NCBI GenBank assembly: GCA_013214275.1 | Contig: JABSPP010000026.1 | Span: 1 to 11,276 of the forward strand | Direction: 5' to 3' | DNA length: 11,276 nucleotides | DNA from: Flavobacteriaceae bacterium | GTDB taxonomy: Bacteria > Bacteroidota > Bacteroidia > Flavobacteriales > Flavobacteriaceae | Shown here: positions 1 to 6,854 of the stretch, one piece after another | Layout of the letters: every line of letters starts with the position of its first letter | Position numbering within the stretch: the first letter of the stretch is position 1 | Notes under the pieces: generated by a model | Databases searched by the model: none | What the model was told of the DNA's origin: nothing | Seen by the model: the letters and a program-made list of their open reading frames with translations, nothing else | Made by a program: the position numbers and the translations under genes

Positions 1-71
1 TTCCATAGCAGCAAAAATACTAAAAGTCTTCGCCTTAAAGGCGAGGGATTTCACCCATCCCAGAGTGAGAC
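1..71. other. Left-edge block that differs from the adjoining DUF3667 homology; possible end of a dispersed repeat or cassette
   Basis: Similarity to the DUF3667 N-terminus stops abruptly near position 71, and the sequence from there to the left edge looks unrelated. It contains a 15-nt near-perfect palindrome (30-44). Read on the minus strand in the +1 frame relative to the zinc-ribbon remnant, it stays open to the window edge and reaches an ATG at 6-4 followed by GAA, so a minus-strand gene may begin there and run off the window. I have an unverified recollection that similar short blocks precede small GIY-YIG nuclease genes in Bacteroidota. This cannot be established from 71 bases. Confidence 0.25.
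30..44 (-). terminator. Short GC-rich palindrome, possible terminator of the plug-apaG transcript
   Basis: TCGCC and GGCGA arms (30-34 and 40-44) flank a TTAAA centre. The arms can be extended to 7 bp with a one-base centre. On the minus strand the palindrome lies just after the stop codon of the zinc-ribbon remnant and is followed by T-rich sequence (CTTTTAGTATTTTTG). The T run is interrupted, so termination is plausible but weak. It could instead be part of a repeat element. Confidence 0.3.
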
Positions 72-227
72 ATTAAATACCTCTGCAAGAAAGCTTTTAA
101 AACTGATCTGTTTCCCCTTGTTTTTCTGACCACATTCTGGGCAAAATTTTTCGTGACCAAAAAAGGGATGCCCGCAATTTAAACATTCAGCAGCCTTAAT
201 TTTGTTAGGGGTCTTATTTTTTTTTAT
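51..227 (-). pseudogene. Broken DUF3667-type zinc-ribbon protein (N-terminal remnant)
   Basis: Downstream of apaG, the minus strand encodes about 58 residues with a clear zinc ribbon. C15-x2-C18 (ECLNCGHPFFG) and C29-x2-C32 (KFCPECGQK) are followed by QISFKSFLAEVFN, which I recognise as the N-terminus of DUF3667 family membrane proteins. These usually run to a few hundred residues, with membrane segments after this ribbon. Here the reading frame stops at TGA (53-51), a few residues after FN, and the last residues (VSLWDG) no longer look like the family. There is also no ATG, GTG or TTG start in the open frame (275-51). The apaG stop and the next codons read TGATA, where TGATG would have given a one-base-overlap start. 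I infer a gene once coupled to apaG that lost its start codon and its whole membrane part. A short expressed protein from a rare start (ATA, CTG or ATT) is possible but less likely. Confidence 0.6.
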
Positions 228-613
228 CAGTTTGATGATATATGTGTTGAAAGTTGAAATGTTGGAATCGCCACATCAAAGATTTGCTGTGTCTCTACAT
301 TCAGCATTTTGTAGTACCCACTCATAGCTCCAAAAGAGGACAGTAAAAAACAACCCGACTTGTACCTGTAGGTGTCTTCTGGCACCAAAACAGGAGTCTG
401 CCCCACAACCCCCTCTCCTTCAACAATTTGAGTATAATTTAATGAATCATAAATTTTCCAAAAACGATCTGTAAGCTGAACAGTCTCTAACGACTTATTT
501 TCTATGGTGATGTAATAGCTAAAATTGTGATACAAAAAATGATTTCTTTGTAAGGGTCCGTCATACACGACCTCCACTGAAATTTTAATGCCTTTTGTAA
601 TCTGTTGAACCAT
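227..613 (-). CDS. apaG: ApaG family protein (DUF525)
   Basis: This is a 128-residue ApaG-domain protein of about the usual family length. It is a single immunoglobulin-like beta-sandwich domain. The hallmarks are the start VQQITKGIKISVEVVY, YYITIENKS, VQLTDRFWKIYDS, the acidic-glycine loop VEGEGVVGQTPVLVPED and the closing SSFGAMSGYYKM. ApaG was linked genetically to cobalt resistance and magnesium efflux in enterobacteria, and the domain also occurs in eukaryotic F-box proteins. Its biochemical role is unsettled. It is predicted cytoplasmic, with no signal peptide or membrane segment. The ATG at 613-611 was chosen because family members begin at this point. An in-frame ATG 36 bases upstream would add 12 residues that do not resemble the family. 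No Shine-Dalgarno is visible at either, as is usual in Bacteroidota. The gene lies 65 bp downstream of the plug gene on the same strand and probably shares its transcript. Confidence 0.9.
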   Translation of the reverse strand: MVQQITKGIKISVEVVYDGPLQRNHFLYHNFSYYITIENKSLETVQLTDRFWKIYDSLNYTQIVEGEGVVGQTPVLVPEDTYRYKSGCFLLSSFGAMSGYYKMLNVETQQIFDVAIPTFQLSTHISSN

Positions 614-638
614 GATCGCTAATGTACTATTTTTGAGA

Positions 639-658
639 TCACCAGTCAAGAATGGTGA
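639..658 (-). repeat. Small inverted repeat between the plug gene and apaG
   Basis: TCACCA (639-644) and TGGTGA (653-658) form a 6-bp stem with an 8-nt loop in the 65-bp gap between the plug gene and apaG. No T-run follows on the minus strand, so it does not look like a terminator. It might affect apaG translation or mRNA processing, or be chance. Confidence 0.25.
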
Positions 659-678
659 CCATATTTGAAAATCTACAG

Positions 679-1908
679 CTAGCGTTCTCCTACGAAAGTT
701 GCTGTTCCCACGCCGATTACTCGATCGTAAAGACCTCCAAGTGGTTTGTAATAAACAATTACAGTATATTCATTTTCAGTCTTAGAAAAGTCACCTCGAA
801 TATCAGACTGCGAAATAGTTCCATCGGTGTCTTCCGTAACGAACGTGTAATTGTAAAATCCTTGCTTTAGGAGCATGCGGGCATTATAAGTCATTGTAGT
901 TGCATCAAAAGTCATTAAATTTTCCTCTAGCAAGTGAAAATTATTAAATCCTCCATATACATAAACATTTTTATTTTCAAAGGCCTGCTCTACTTTTAAT
1001 GTAAAGAACATCATTGCATAATCTGCTTCGGTGTTAGGATCAGAGCCCTCTATAGTTTGAATCAAAAACTGCCCGTTAATATCAGGATTATATGTGTAAT
1101 TTTTCACCAGTTTATTGGTGTAGGGGTACAAATAATTATAAAATAATTCATTTCTCTCTACTTTCGCAACATTCACGCTAGCATTTCTAATCGTCTTGTT
1201 ATCATAAAACAAATATTCATTCCCTCCCCAAAAATTAGTTTTTCTAATGTAGCGGTATATCAATTGACTCGGTTTAAAAAATTGAGGTTGAATATGAGTA
1301 ATTGCTGTTTTCCAATTCTGGTTTTGCAGAATAGCCACATGAATTTCTTGATTGGGCATGTTCAGTCTAATCGTAGGGTGGTTAACGGTAAAGTTAACCG
1401 TTTGCTTTTGATTGAGGAAGCTGGTATTGCGACTTCTTGTTGCCTGAACTCCTACAGTGGCTACCGATTCATAAAGCGTAAACCTTCTTGTAAATACAAC
1501 GTTATCGTAAGCATCTAAGATAGAAACCACGTAATTCCCGCTTTTTGTAATTCGGGTATTTTGATTCGGGAATTGAACAGTATAGTGTGTATAATTTTGA
1601 AACGTATTAAACGAATTTGTCACATCGAAAATCATTCGTGATTGAAATCCATTGATATACTGACTCGGTAAGAGACGACTCGGTGTCCAGTCGTGATTCA
1701 TCTGTTCAATTTTGTAATAGTAATCTTTTTGATCGCCCTCTAAATCATCAAAATTTAATTCTAGTGTTGTACCCACGGGGACAACGATAGCAAAATTGGT
1801 TTTCTGAAGAGGTTTGAGTTGTATTGACTTAATGTAGTCAGGAACTTGTTGCGAAAATGCACAATAGATCCCAAAAGTACAGAACAAAAATAGCAGAATC
1901 CTTTTCAT
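679..1908 (-). CDS. Type IX secretion system plug protein (DUF5103)
   Basis: This 409-residue exported protein matches the DUF5103 / T9SS plug family. A Sec signal peptide is clear: MKR, a hydrophobic stretch, then a likely cut near CAFS-Q at about residue 19. No lipobox is present. The mature protein is beta-rich. A first domain (about residues 27-147) contains the family signature YYYKIEQMNHDW followed by LLPSQYINGF. A middle region (about 155-280) is rich in aromatic residues and Asn. A C-terminal domain (about 300-405) contains VYVYGGFNNF and resembles an early-set or carbohydrate-binding fold. In Flavobacterium johnsoniae a protein of this family closes the periplasmic end of the giant SprA translocon channel in the T9SS. 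Here it is the first gene of a minus-strand unit with apaG and is divergent from nqrA. The ATG at 1908 starts exactly at the signal peptide. Family assignment is firm; the molecular role is transferred from the homologue. Confidence 0.88.
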   Translation of the reverse strand: MKRILLFLFCTFGIYCAFSQQVPDYIKSIQLKPLQKTNFAIVVPVGTTLELNFDDLEGDQKDYYYKIEQMNHDWTPSRLLPSQYINGFQSRMIFDVTNSFNTFQNYTHYTVQFPNQNTRITKSGNYVVSILDAYDNVVFTRRFTLYESVATVGVQATRSRNTSFLNQKQTVNFTVNHPTIRLNMPNQEIHVAILQNQNWKTAITHIQPQFFKPSQLIYRYIRKTNFWGGNEYLFYDNKTIRNASVNVAKVERNELFYNYLYPYTNKLVKNYTYNPDINGQFLIQTIEGSDPNTEADYAMMFFTLKVEQAFENKNVYVYGGFNNFHLLEENLMTFDATTMTYNARMLLKQGFYNYTFVTEDTDGTISQSDIRGDFSKTENEYTVIVYYKPLGGLYDRVIGVGTATFVGER

Positions 1909-1960
1909 GAAATATCGTATAGTTAAACTAATAATTGGAGTGAATCTACATTGTATTTCA

Positions 1961-1968
1961 CAAACCTA
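1961..1968 (-). promoter_or_regulatory. Candidate -7 box for the plug-apaG unit
   Basis: On the minus strand TAGGTTTG matches the Bacteroidota -7 consensus TAnnTTTG. It lies about 50 bp upstream of the plug gene start, which would give a leader of roughly 45 nt. At the expected 19-bp spacing the -33 position reads TTC, where TTG is the consensus, so the match is partial. Confidence 0.35.
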
Positions 1969-2074
1969 AGCAATATATTTTTAGTTTGAAAACCGCACTA
2001 TTTAGACTTGTTATAAATAAGTTTAAAGCCATAAGATTAGGAGGCAAATCTTCTGTCTTCACTCACAAAATCAT

Positions 2075-2082
2075 TAAATTTG
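2075..2082 (+). promoter_or_regulatory. Candidate -7 box for the nqr operon
   Basis: TAAATTTG fits the Bacteroidota primary-sigma -7 consensus TAnnTTTG and is followed by C, as is common in flavobacterial promoters. The -33 region around 2051-2056 (TTCTG) is only a weak match to TTG. Transcription would start near 2087-2090, leaving about 30 nt before the nqrA ATG at 2119. This also argues against the longer nqrA reading from TTG at 2080, because that codon lies inside the box. Confidence 0.5.
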
Positions 2083-2118
2083 CATGACTTTTACAGACAA
2101 TTAAATTTCGTACCGATT

Positions 2119-3468
2119 ATGTCAAAAGACATTCGTATCAAAAAGGGCTTAGACATTAAGCTGATTGGCGAAGCGGAGCAAAAAACTACCGAGATTTCTA
2201 CCAACGGTGAGTACGCCATTAAACCAGAAGACTTTCACGGAATCACCCCTAAATTAATTGCAAAAGAAGGGACAGAAATATTAGCAGGTGAGGCACTTTT
2301 TTATGAAAAGAGTGACGAACGAATTTTATTTCCAAGTCCTGTGAGCGGAAAAGTAACGGAGGTCATTCGTGGAGCCAAGCGTAAAATTTTATCTTTAAAA
2401 ATTCTTGCAAATAGTTCGCAAGAATACAAAGACTTTGGCAAACAAGATGTGAATAAAATGACAGGAGAACAGGTAAAAACACACCTCCTTTCTTCTGGTT
2501 GCTGGCCATTTATCAAACAACGACCTTTTGATGTGGTAGCAAATCCTAATCAGACTCCAAAAGGAATTTTTATTTCTGCTTATGCCAGTGCACCCTTGGC
2601 AGCTAACTATGATTATGTTCTTTCTGATAAAGGGGAAGAATTACAAATAGCACTAACAGCTCTTTCCAAGCTTACACACGGGAAAGTGCATGTATCAATT
2701 GGTAAAAATTCCAGCTCACCCTTAATAGAGCTAAACAATATCGAGCTTCATGAAATTTCAGGGCCACACCCTATCGGTAACGTAAGTACTCAGATTGCTC
2801 AAATTGATCCGATTAACAAAGGAGAGGTTGTATGGGTAATCACTCCACAAGACTTGGTTGTGATCGGTGAATTATTTTTAACAGGGTATTTTAACGCAAC
2901 AAGAACAATTGCTTTAACTGGGTCTCATTTTGAAAGACCATCATACGTTAGAGCAGTTGCAGGAGCAACCATTAAAAAATTAGTTGCTAAAAATTTGAAT
3001 AACAACAACACCAGAATAATTAGTGGTAATGTGTTGTCGGGAACAAAAGTAGCAGAAGACGGATTTCTGGGATATTATGACAACCAAATTACTGCGATTC
3101 CCGAAGGTGACGATTATGAATTCTTTGGGTGGAATAAGCCAGTATTCAACAAGATCTCTACTTCAAGGGCACTGACCTTCTCTTGGTTAAAACCCAATAA
3201 AAAATATGACCTCAATACAAATACCAATGGCGAACACAGGGCTTTTGTCGTTACTGGCTCTTATGAAAATGTGTTCCCCTTAGATATTTATCCTATGCAA
3301 TTCCTCAAAGCTTGTATGTATCAAGACTTAGATGAAATGGAAAACTTAGGAGGATATGAAGTAGCTCCCGAGGACTTCGCATTGACAGAATTTATATGCG
3401 TTTCCAAACAACCCCATCAAAAGATTGTAAGGGAAGGACTGGACTTAATGAAACAAGAATTAGGCTAA
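2119..3468 (+). CDS. nqrA: Na+-translocating NADH:quinone reductase subunit A
   Basis: NqrA, 449 residues (about 446 in Vibrio cholerae), is the hydrophilic cytoplasmic subunit of Na+-NQR. It is implicated in quinone binding and packs against NqrB. Visible features are the start IRIKKGLDIKL (residues 5-15), a barrel-sandwich hybrid region with FPSPVSGKVTEVIRGAKRKIL (71-91), GCWPFIKQRPFDVVANP (127-143), SGPHPIGNVST (214-224, the counterpart of the Vibrio segment with GPHPAG), VFPLDIYPMQFLKA (385-398) and the acidic LGGYEVAPEDFALTEFIC tail region (410-427). No membrane segments or Cys ligands are expected. The ATG at 2119 was chosen over the upstream in-frame TTG at 2080 because the family begins here and the TTG overlaps the -7 box. 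It is the first gene of the operon; nqrB follows after 12 bp. Confidence 0.96.
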   Translation: MSKDIRIKKGLDIKLIGEAEQKTTEISTNGEYAIKPEDFHGITPKLIAKEGTEILAGEALFYEKSDERILFPSPVSGKVTEVIRGAKRKILSLKILANSSQEYKDFGKQDVNKMTGEQVKTHLLSSGCWPFIKQRPFDVVANPNQTPKGIFISAYASAPLAANYDYVLSDKGEELQIALTALSKLTHGKVHVSIGKNSSSPLIELNNIELHEISGPHPIGNVSTQIAQIDPINKGEVVWVITPQDLVVIGELFLTGYFNATRTIALTGSHFERPSYVRAVAGATIKKLVAKNLNNNNTRIISGNVLSGTKVAEDGFLGYYDNQITAIPEGDDYEFFGWNKPVFNKISTSRALTFSWLKPNKKYDLNTNTNGEHRAFVVTGSYENVFPLDIYPMQFLKACMYQDLDEMENLGGYEVAPEDFALTEFICVSKQPHQKIVREGLDLMKQELG

Positions 3469-3480
3469 AAATTTGATAGA

Positions 3481-4698
3481 ATGAGCTTAAAAGCAAGACT
3501 ACATGACTTAAAAGAAAAGTATAGAGGGACAAAGATGGCACCTGCTTTCAATGCACTACACACTTTTTTATACCTACCCAATGAGGTAACCCATGGAGGA
3601 ACTCACATTAAAGCAGCTGACGACTTAAAACGTACTATGAATACGGTTATCATGGCATTAATCCCATGCCTAATTTTTGGTATGCTCAATGCGGGATATC
3701 AGCACTATGCCGCCGTAGACAACTCGTTAAGATTAAATCCATTGGCGAATTTTTTTACGTTGGATAACTTATGGATTGGAATCATCAAGGTATTGCCTCT
3801 GGTTGTCGTATCCTACGGCGTTGGCTTGATCATCGAATTTATCTTTGCTGTGATCAAAGGACACGAAGTAGAAGAAGGATACCTAGTGACTGGAATGCTG
3901 GTTCCGCTGATCGTTCCCGTAGACACACCACTATGGATGCTAGCTGTTGCAGTAGCGTTTGGAGTTATTATCGGCAAAGAAGTTTTTGGAGGAACTGGAA
4001 TGAACATCCTAAATCCAGCCCTAACGATAAGAGCCTTTCTGTTCTTCGCCTATCCCACATGGATGAGTGGTGACAAAGTGTGGGTTCACGCAGCAGATCC
4101 AAGAGTAGGGAAATTGGGACAAGGGTATATTCCAGATGTCATATCAGGTGAAACCATTTTAGGAAGTTACGCGCAAAACCTAGAGCCCGTATATACCAAC
4201 TGGGATAAGTTCTTTGGGTTTATTCCCGGGTCGGTAGGTGAAACATCAACCTTCTTGATTCTACTGGGAGCTGCCTTCTTAATCTTTACCAAAATTGGAA
4301 GTTGGAGGATTATCGTATCTACCTTTGCTGGAGCAGCAGTCATGGGATTGATTTTTAACGCCGTTGTTCACGCAGAAATCATTACAGAATCGAGTAAGTT
4401 CTTCGGACTAATGAACACAGATTGGTGGGAACATTTGATGATTGGAGGTCTGGCATTTGGAGCAGTATATATGGCCACAGACCCTGTAACAGGCTCTCAG
4501 ACCAATAAAGGAAAATGGATTTATGGATTTCTAATTGGATTCATTTCTATCATGATTCGCGTATTCAATCCAGCATATCCAGAAGGAGTATTCCTAGCAA
4601 TTCTACTAATGAATGTATTCGCTCCAACAATAGACCACTATGTAGTTCAAGGAAACGTTAAGAGAAGATTAAAACGATTAAACGCCAAAACAGCATAA
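3481..4698 (+). CDS. nqrB: Na+-translocating NADH:quinone reductase subunit B
   Basis: NqrB, 405 residues, is the large membrane subunit. It carries covalent FMN and riboflavin and takes part in Na+ translocation and quinone reduction. Around ten hydrophobic segments can be seen, starting at about residues 53-73, 97-123 and 138-165. Conserved landmarks are GGTGMNILNPALTIRAFLFFAYP (170-192), IPGSVGETST (248-257), GGLAFGAVYMATDPVTGS (322-339) and IRVFNPAYPEGVFLAILLMN (359-378). The FMN-attachment site corresponds to Thr225 in D-V-I-S-G-E-T (219-225). The usual ApbE target consensus is Dxx(S/A)GAT, so Glu224 stands where Ala is normal; Asp, Gly and the acceptor Thr are kept. The spacing to nqrC is 3 bp, which suggests translational coupling. 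Identity is certain; the effect of the Glu is unknown. Confidence 0.96.
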   Translation: MSLKARLHDLKEKYRGTKMAPAFNALHTFLYLPNEVTHGGTHIKAADDLKRTMNTVIMALIPCLIFGMLNAGYQHYAAVDNSLRLNPLANFFTLDNLWIGIIKVLPLVVVSYGVGLIIEFIFAVIKGHEVEEGYLVTGMLVPLIVPVDTPLWMLAVAVAFGVIIGKEVFGGTGMNILNPALTIRAFLFFAYPTWMSGDKVWVHAADPRVGKLGQGYIPDVISGETILGSYAQNLEPVYTNWDKFFGFIPGSVGETSTFLILLGAAFLIFTKIGSWRIIVSTFAGAAVMGLIFNAVVHAEIITESSKFFGLMNTDWWEHLMIGGLAFGAVYMATDPVTGSQTNKGKWIYGFLIGFISIMIRVFNPAYPEGVFLAILLMNVFAPTIDHYVVQGNVKRRLKRLNAKTA

Positions 4699-4701
4699 AT
4701 T

Positions 4702-5448
4702 ATGTCAAAGAAAACAGACGGAAACGTTTACACAGTCGTATTTGCAGTAGGAATGGTGCTTGTTGTAGGTGCTTTATTGGCTTTCTTAGCATCCTTTTTT
4801 AAATCAACAATAGATGAGAATAAACGGATAGAAAAGCAACAGAATATTTTGTATGCTATGGGAATTAATGAAAATGGAGAAGGCGATGTGAAATTTGTTT
4901 CAAAAAATGTTGTAGGGGACTTATTTGAAAAATATATTACACAACAATTGGTGATTCAGGGAGATGACGTTACCCCTAATGATAAAGCCTACATGATTAA
5001 TATCAAGAAAGAACAAGCACTTGCCAAAGAGGGAGAAAAAAGACGCTTTCCATTATTTATTGGTAAAAAAGATGAAAAAAAATTTTACATCGCACCCATC
5101 AGAGGCAAAGGGCTTTGGGACGCGATCTGGGGTTATATAGCAATGGATGAAAACATGGTAGTGCAAGGAGCTTACTTCGACCATAAAGTAGAAACTGCCG
5201 GACTTGGAGCTAACATCAAATTACGCTTTTTTATGGATGACTTTAAAGGGGAACATCTATTCAAGGAAGGGGAATTCGTTGGGATTGAGGTTTCAAAGTC
5301 AAATAACGATCCTAAAAACGATGACAAAATGGACAATGAAGTAGATGCCATCGCCGGAGCTACGATTACAGGTAATGGAGTATCAGCAATGATTAAAACA
5401 GAACTGAGAAACTATGTGCCTTATTTTGAGAATTTAAAAATAAATTAA
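4702..5448 (+). CDS. nqrC: Na+-translocating NADH:quinone reductase subunit C
   Basis: NqrC has 248 residues: one N-terminal transmembrane helix (about 9-33) and an extracytoplasmic FMN-binding domain. The covalent FMN site is clear and canonical. VDAIAGATITGNGVSAMI (214-231) contains the D-x-x-A-G-A-T consensus, with Thr221 as the phosphoester acceptor. ApbE would load it; no apbE gene lies in this window. FYIAPIRGKGLWDAIWGYIAMD (128-149) and GAYFDHKVETAGLGANI (156-172) are typical of the FMN-binding domain shared with RnfG. NqrC relays electrons between the NqrD/E iron centre and NqrB. It sits 3 bp after nqrB and 4 bp before nqrD. Confidence 0.96.
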   Translation: MSKKTDGNVYTVVFAVGMVLVVGALLAFLASFFKSTIDENKRIEKQQNILYAMGINENGEGDVKFVSKNVVGDLFEKYITQQLVIQGDDVTPNDKAYMINIKKEQALAKEGEKRRFPLFIGKKDEKKFYIAPIRGKGLWDAIWGYIAMDENMVVQGAYFDHKVETAGLGANIKLRFFMDDFKGEHLFKEGEFVGIEVSKSNNDPKNDDKMDNEVDAIAGATITGNGVSAMIKTELRNYVPYFENLKIN

Positions 5449-5452
5449 TTTC

Positions 5453-6100
5453 ATGGGACTTTTATCAAAAAAAGATACAAAACTCATAACTGACCCATTT
5501 GCAGATAATAACCCTATCACTATTCAGGTATTGGGAATCTGCTCTGCACTAGCAATTACTGCTGAGTTGAAGGCTTCCATTGTAATGTCTATCTCTGTAT
5601 TATTTGTGCTTGGAGTTGGAAATGTGGTCATCTCGTTAATGAGAAACATCATCCCTTCTAAGATCAGAATTATTGTCCAGTTAATTGTGGTGGCCACTCT
5701 GGTAATTATTGTAGATCTGGTCTTGAAAGCCTTTGCTTACGAACTGAGTAAAACATTAGGAGCTTTCATTGGTCTGATTATTACAAACTGTATCATCATG
5801 GGGCGTTTTGAGGCTTTTGCTCTAGGTAATGGACCATGGAGGTCTTTCTTGGATGGAATAGGAAATGCTGTAGGTTATGGAGTCATCCTAATCATCGTAG
5901 GCTTTTTCAGAGAATTATTAGGAGCTGGTACTTTATTGGGAATTCCTGTTCTAGGTGACCCTATCGAAAAAACAGGACTGTATGCCTATGGATATGAAAA
6001 CAATGGGTTCATGATTATGCCCCCAATGGCATTAATTTTAGTAGGTCTCATTATCTGGGTACAGCGTTCGAGAAATAAAGCATTAATCGAAGAACATTAG
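5453..6100 (+). CDS. nqrD: Na+-translocating NADH:quinone reductase subunit D
   Basis: NqrD, 215 residues (210 in V. cholerae), is a polytopic membrane protein related to RnfE and paralogous to NqrE. About six hydrophobic segments are visible between residues 22 and 204. Two conserved intramembrane cysteines are in place: Cys30 in QVLGICSALA and Cys113 in ITNCIIMGR. Known structures of the complex place these, together with two from NqrE, around an intramembrane [2Fe-2S] centre that passes electrons across the membrane. GRFEAFALGNGPWRSFLDGIGN (117-138) is the family's signature loop. It lies 4 bp after nqrC and 6 bp before nqrE. Confidence 0.96.
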   Translation: MGLLSKKDTKLITDPFADNNPITIQVLGICSALAITAELKASIVMSISVLFVLGVGNVVISLMRNIIPSKIRIIVQLIVVATLVIIVDLVLKAFAYELSKTLGAFIGLIITNCIIMGRFEAFALGNGPWRSFLDGIGNAVGYGVILIIVGFFRELLGAGTLLGIPVLGDPIEKTGLYAYGYENNGFMIMPPMALILVGLIIWVQRSRNKALIEEH

Positions 6101-6106
6101 GATGCC

Positions 6107-6853
6107 ATGGAACACGTAGAATTATTTTTTAAATCCATTTTTATAGACAACATGGTCTTTGCCACATTCCTTGGAATGTGTTCTTACCTTGCAGTATCAA
6201 AAAAGGTATCTACAGCCTTTGGTTTAGGTGCCGCAGTGATCTTCGTTTTAGCGGTGACTGTTCCTTTAAATTGGCTGCTAGATCAATATATACTAAGAGA
6301 AGGAGCCTTAGTATGGCTAGGACCTGAGTTTGCCGAATACGACCTTAGCTTCTTATCTTTTATCATGTTTATTGCCACCATTGCCACGATGGTTCAATTG
6401 GTAGAAATTATTGTAGAGAAGTTCTCGCCAGCACTATACAATTCACTGGGGATCTTTTTACCGTTAATCGCGGTAAACTGTGCCATCCTTGGAGGATCTC
6501 TCTTTATGCAGTCCCGTGAAATTGCCACCCTAGGCTTGGCGTTGAATTACGGAATTGGGTCTGGAATTGGATGGTTTTTAGCCATCCTCGCCATTGCAGC
6601 CATTCGCGAGAAAATTCGCTATTCTGCTGTTCCACCAGCACTAAGAGGCCTAGGAATTACTTTTATCATTACTGGTCTAATGGCCATTGGATTTATGAGT
6701 TTTGGAGGAATGTTAACTGGTGGCGATGAAGGGGAAGACAAAGAGCAAACAGAAATCTCCAATGAAAAAAACAAAGAAAATAAAGATATTGTCCTAAAAG
6801 AGGACATTGAAAATAAAGAGTTAGCAGGAATGACAATAGAAATAGAGAAATAA
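6107..6853 (+). CDS. nqrE: Na+-translocating NADH:quinone reductase subunit E, with C-terminal tail
   Basis: NqrE is the inverted-topology partner of NqrD. It has about six membrane segments and the two cysteines for the shared [2Fe-2S] centre: Cys25 (FLGMCSYLAV) and Cys125 (AVNCAILGG). Other conserved parts are FIDNMVFATFLGMC (12-25), EIIVEKFSPALYNSLGIFLPLI (100-121) and GIGWFLAILAIAAIREK (153-169). The core ends near FMSFGGMLTGG (196-206). V. cholerae NqrE is 198 residues, but this one has 248. Residues 206-248 form a tail rich in Glu, Asp, Lys and Asn with no hydrophobic segment, probably disordered. The tail DNA (about 6720-6850) is A-rich with runs of A. The stop lies 1 bp before the nqrF ATG, so the tail is a real in-frame extension and not a run-off into a gap. 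Its role is unknown. Confidence 0.95.
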   Translation: MEHVELFFKSIFIDNMVFATFLGMCSYLAVSKKVSTAFGLGAAVIFVLAVTVPLNWLLDQYILREGALVWLGPEFAEYDLSFLSFIMFIATIATMVQLVEIIVEKFSPALYNSLGIFLPLIAVNCAILGGSLFMQSREIATLGLALNYGIGSGIGWFLAILAIAAIREKIRYSAVPPALRGLGITFIITGLMAIGFMSFGGMLTGGDEGEDKEQTEISNEKNKENKDIVLKEDIENKELAGMTIEIEK

Positions 6854-6854
6854 T

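Noticed and set aside
614..649. Twelve-residue N-terminal extension of ApaG from the ATG at 649
   Set aside because: Family members start at MVQQ..., and the extra segment falls across the small inverted repeat. It cannot be fully excluded.
652..870. Plus-strand reading frame opposite the end of the plug gene
   Set aside because: It is a shadow of the minus-strand plug gene, with composition and content unlike any family I recognise.
2080..2118. Thirteen-residue N-terminal extension of NqrA from TTG at 2080
   Set aside because: The TTG lies within the candidate -7 box TAAATTTG, and NqrA proteins begin at the ATG at 2119; the added residues match nothing in the family.
3771..4073. Out-of-frame readings within nqrB (both strands), and similar ones in nqrA, nqrE and nqrF
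   Set aside because: All overlap well-conserved Nqr subunits with intact motifs; they are frame shadows.
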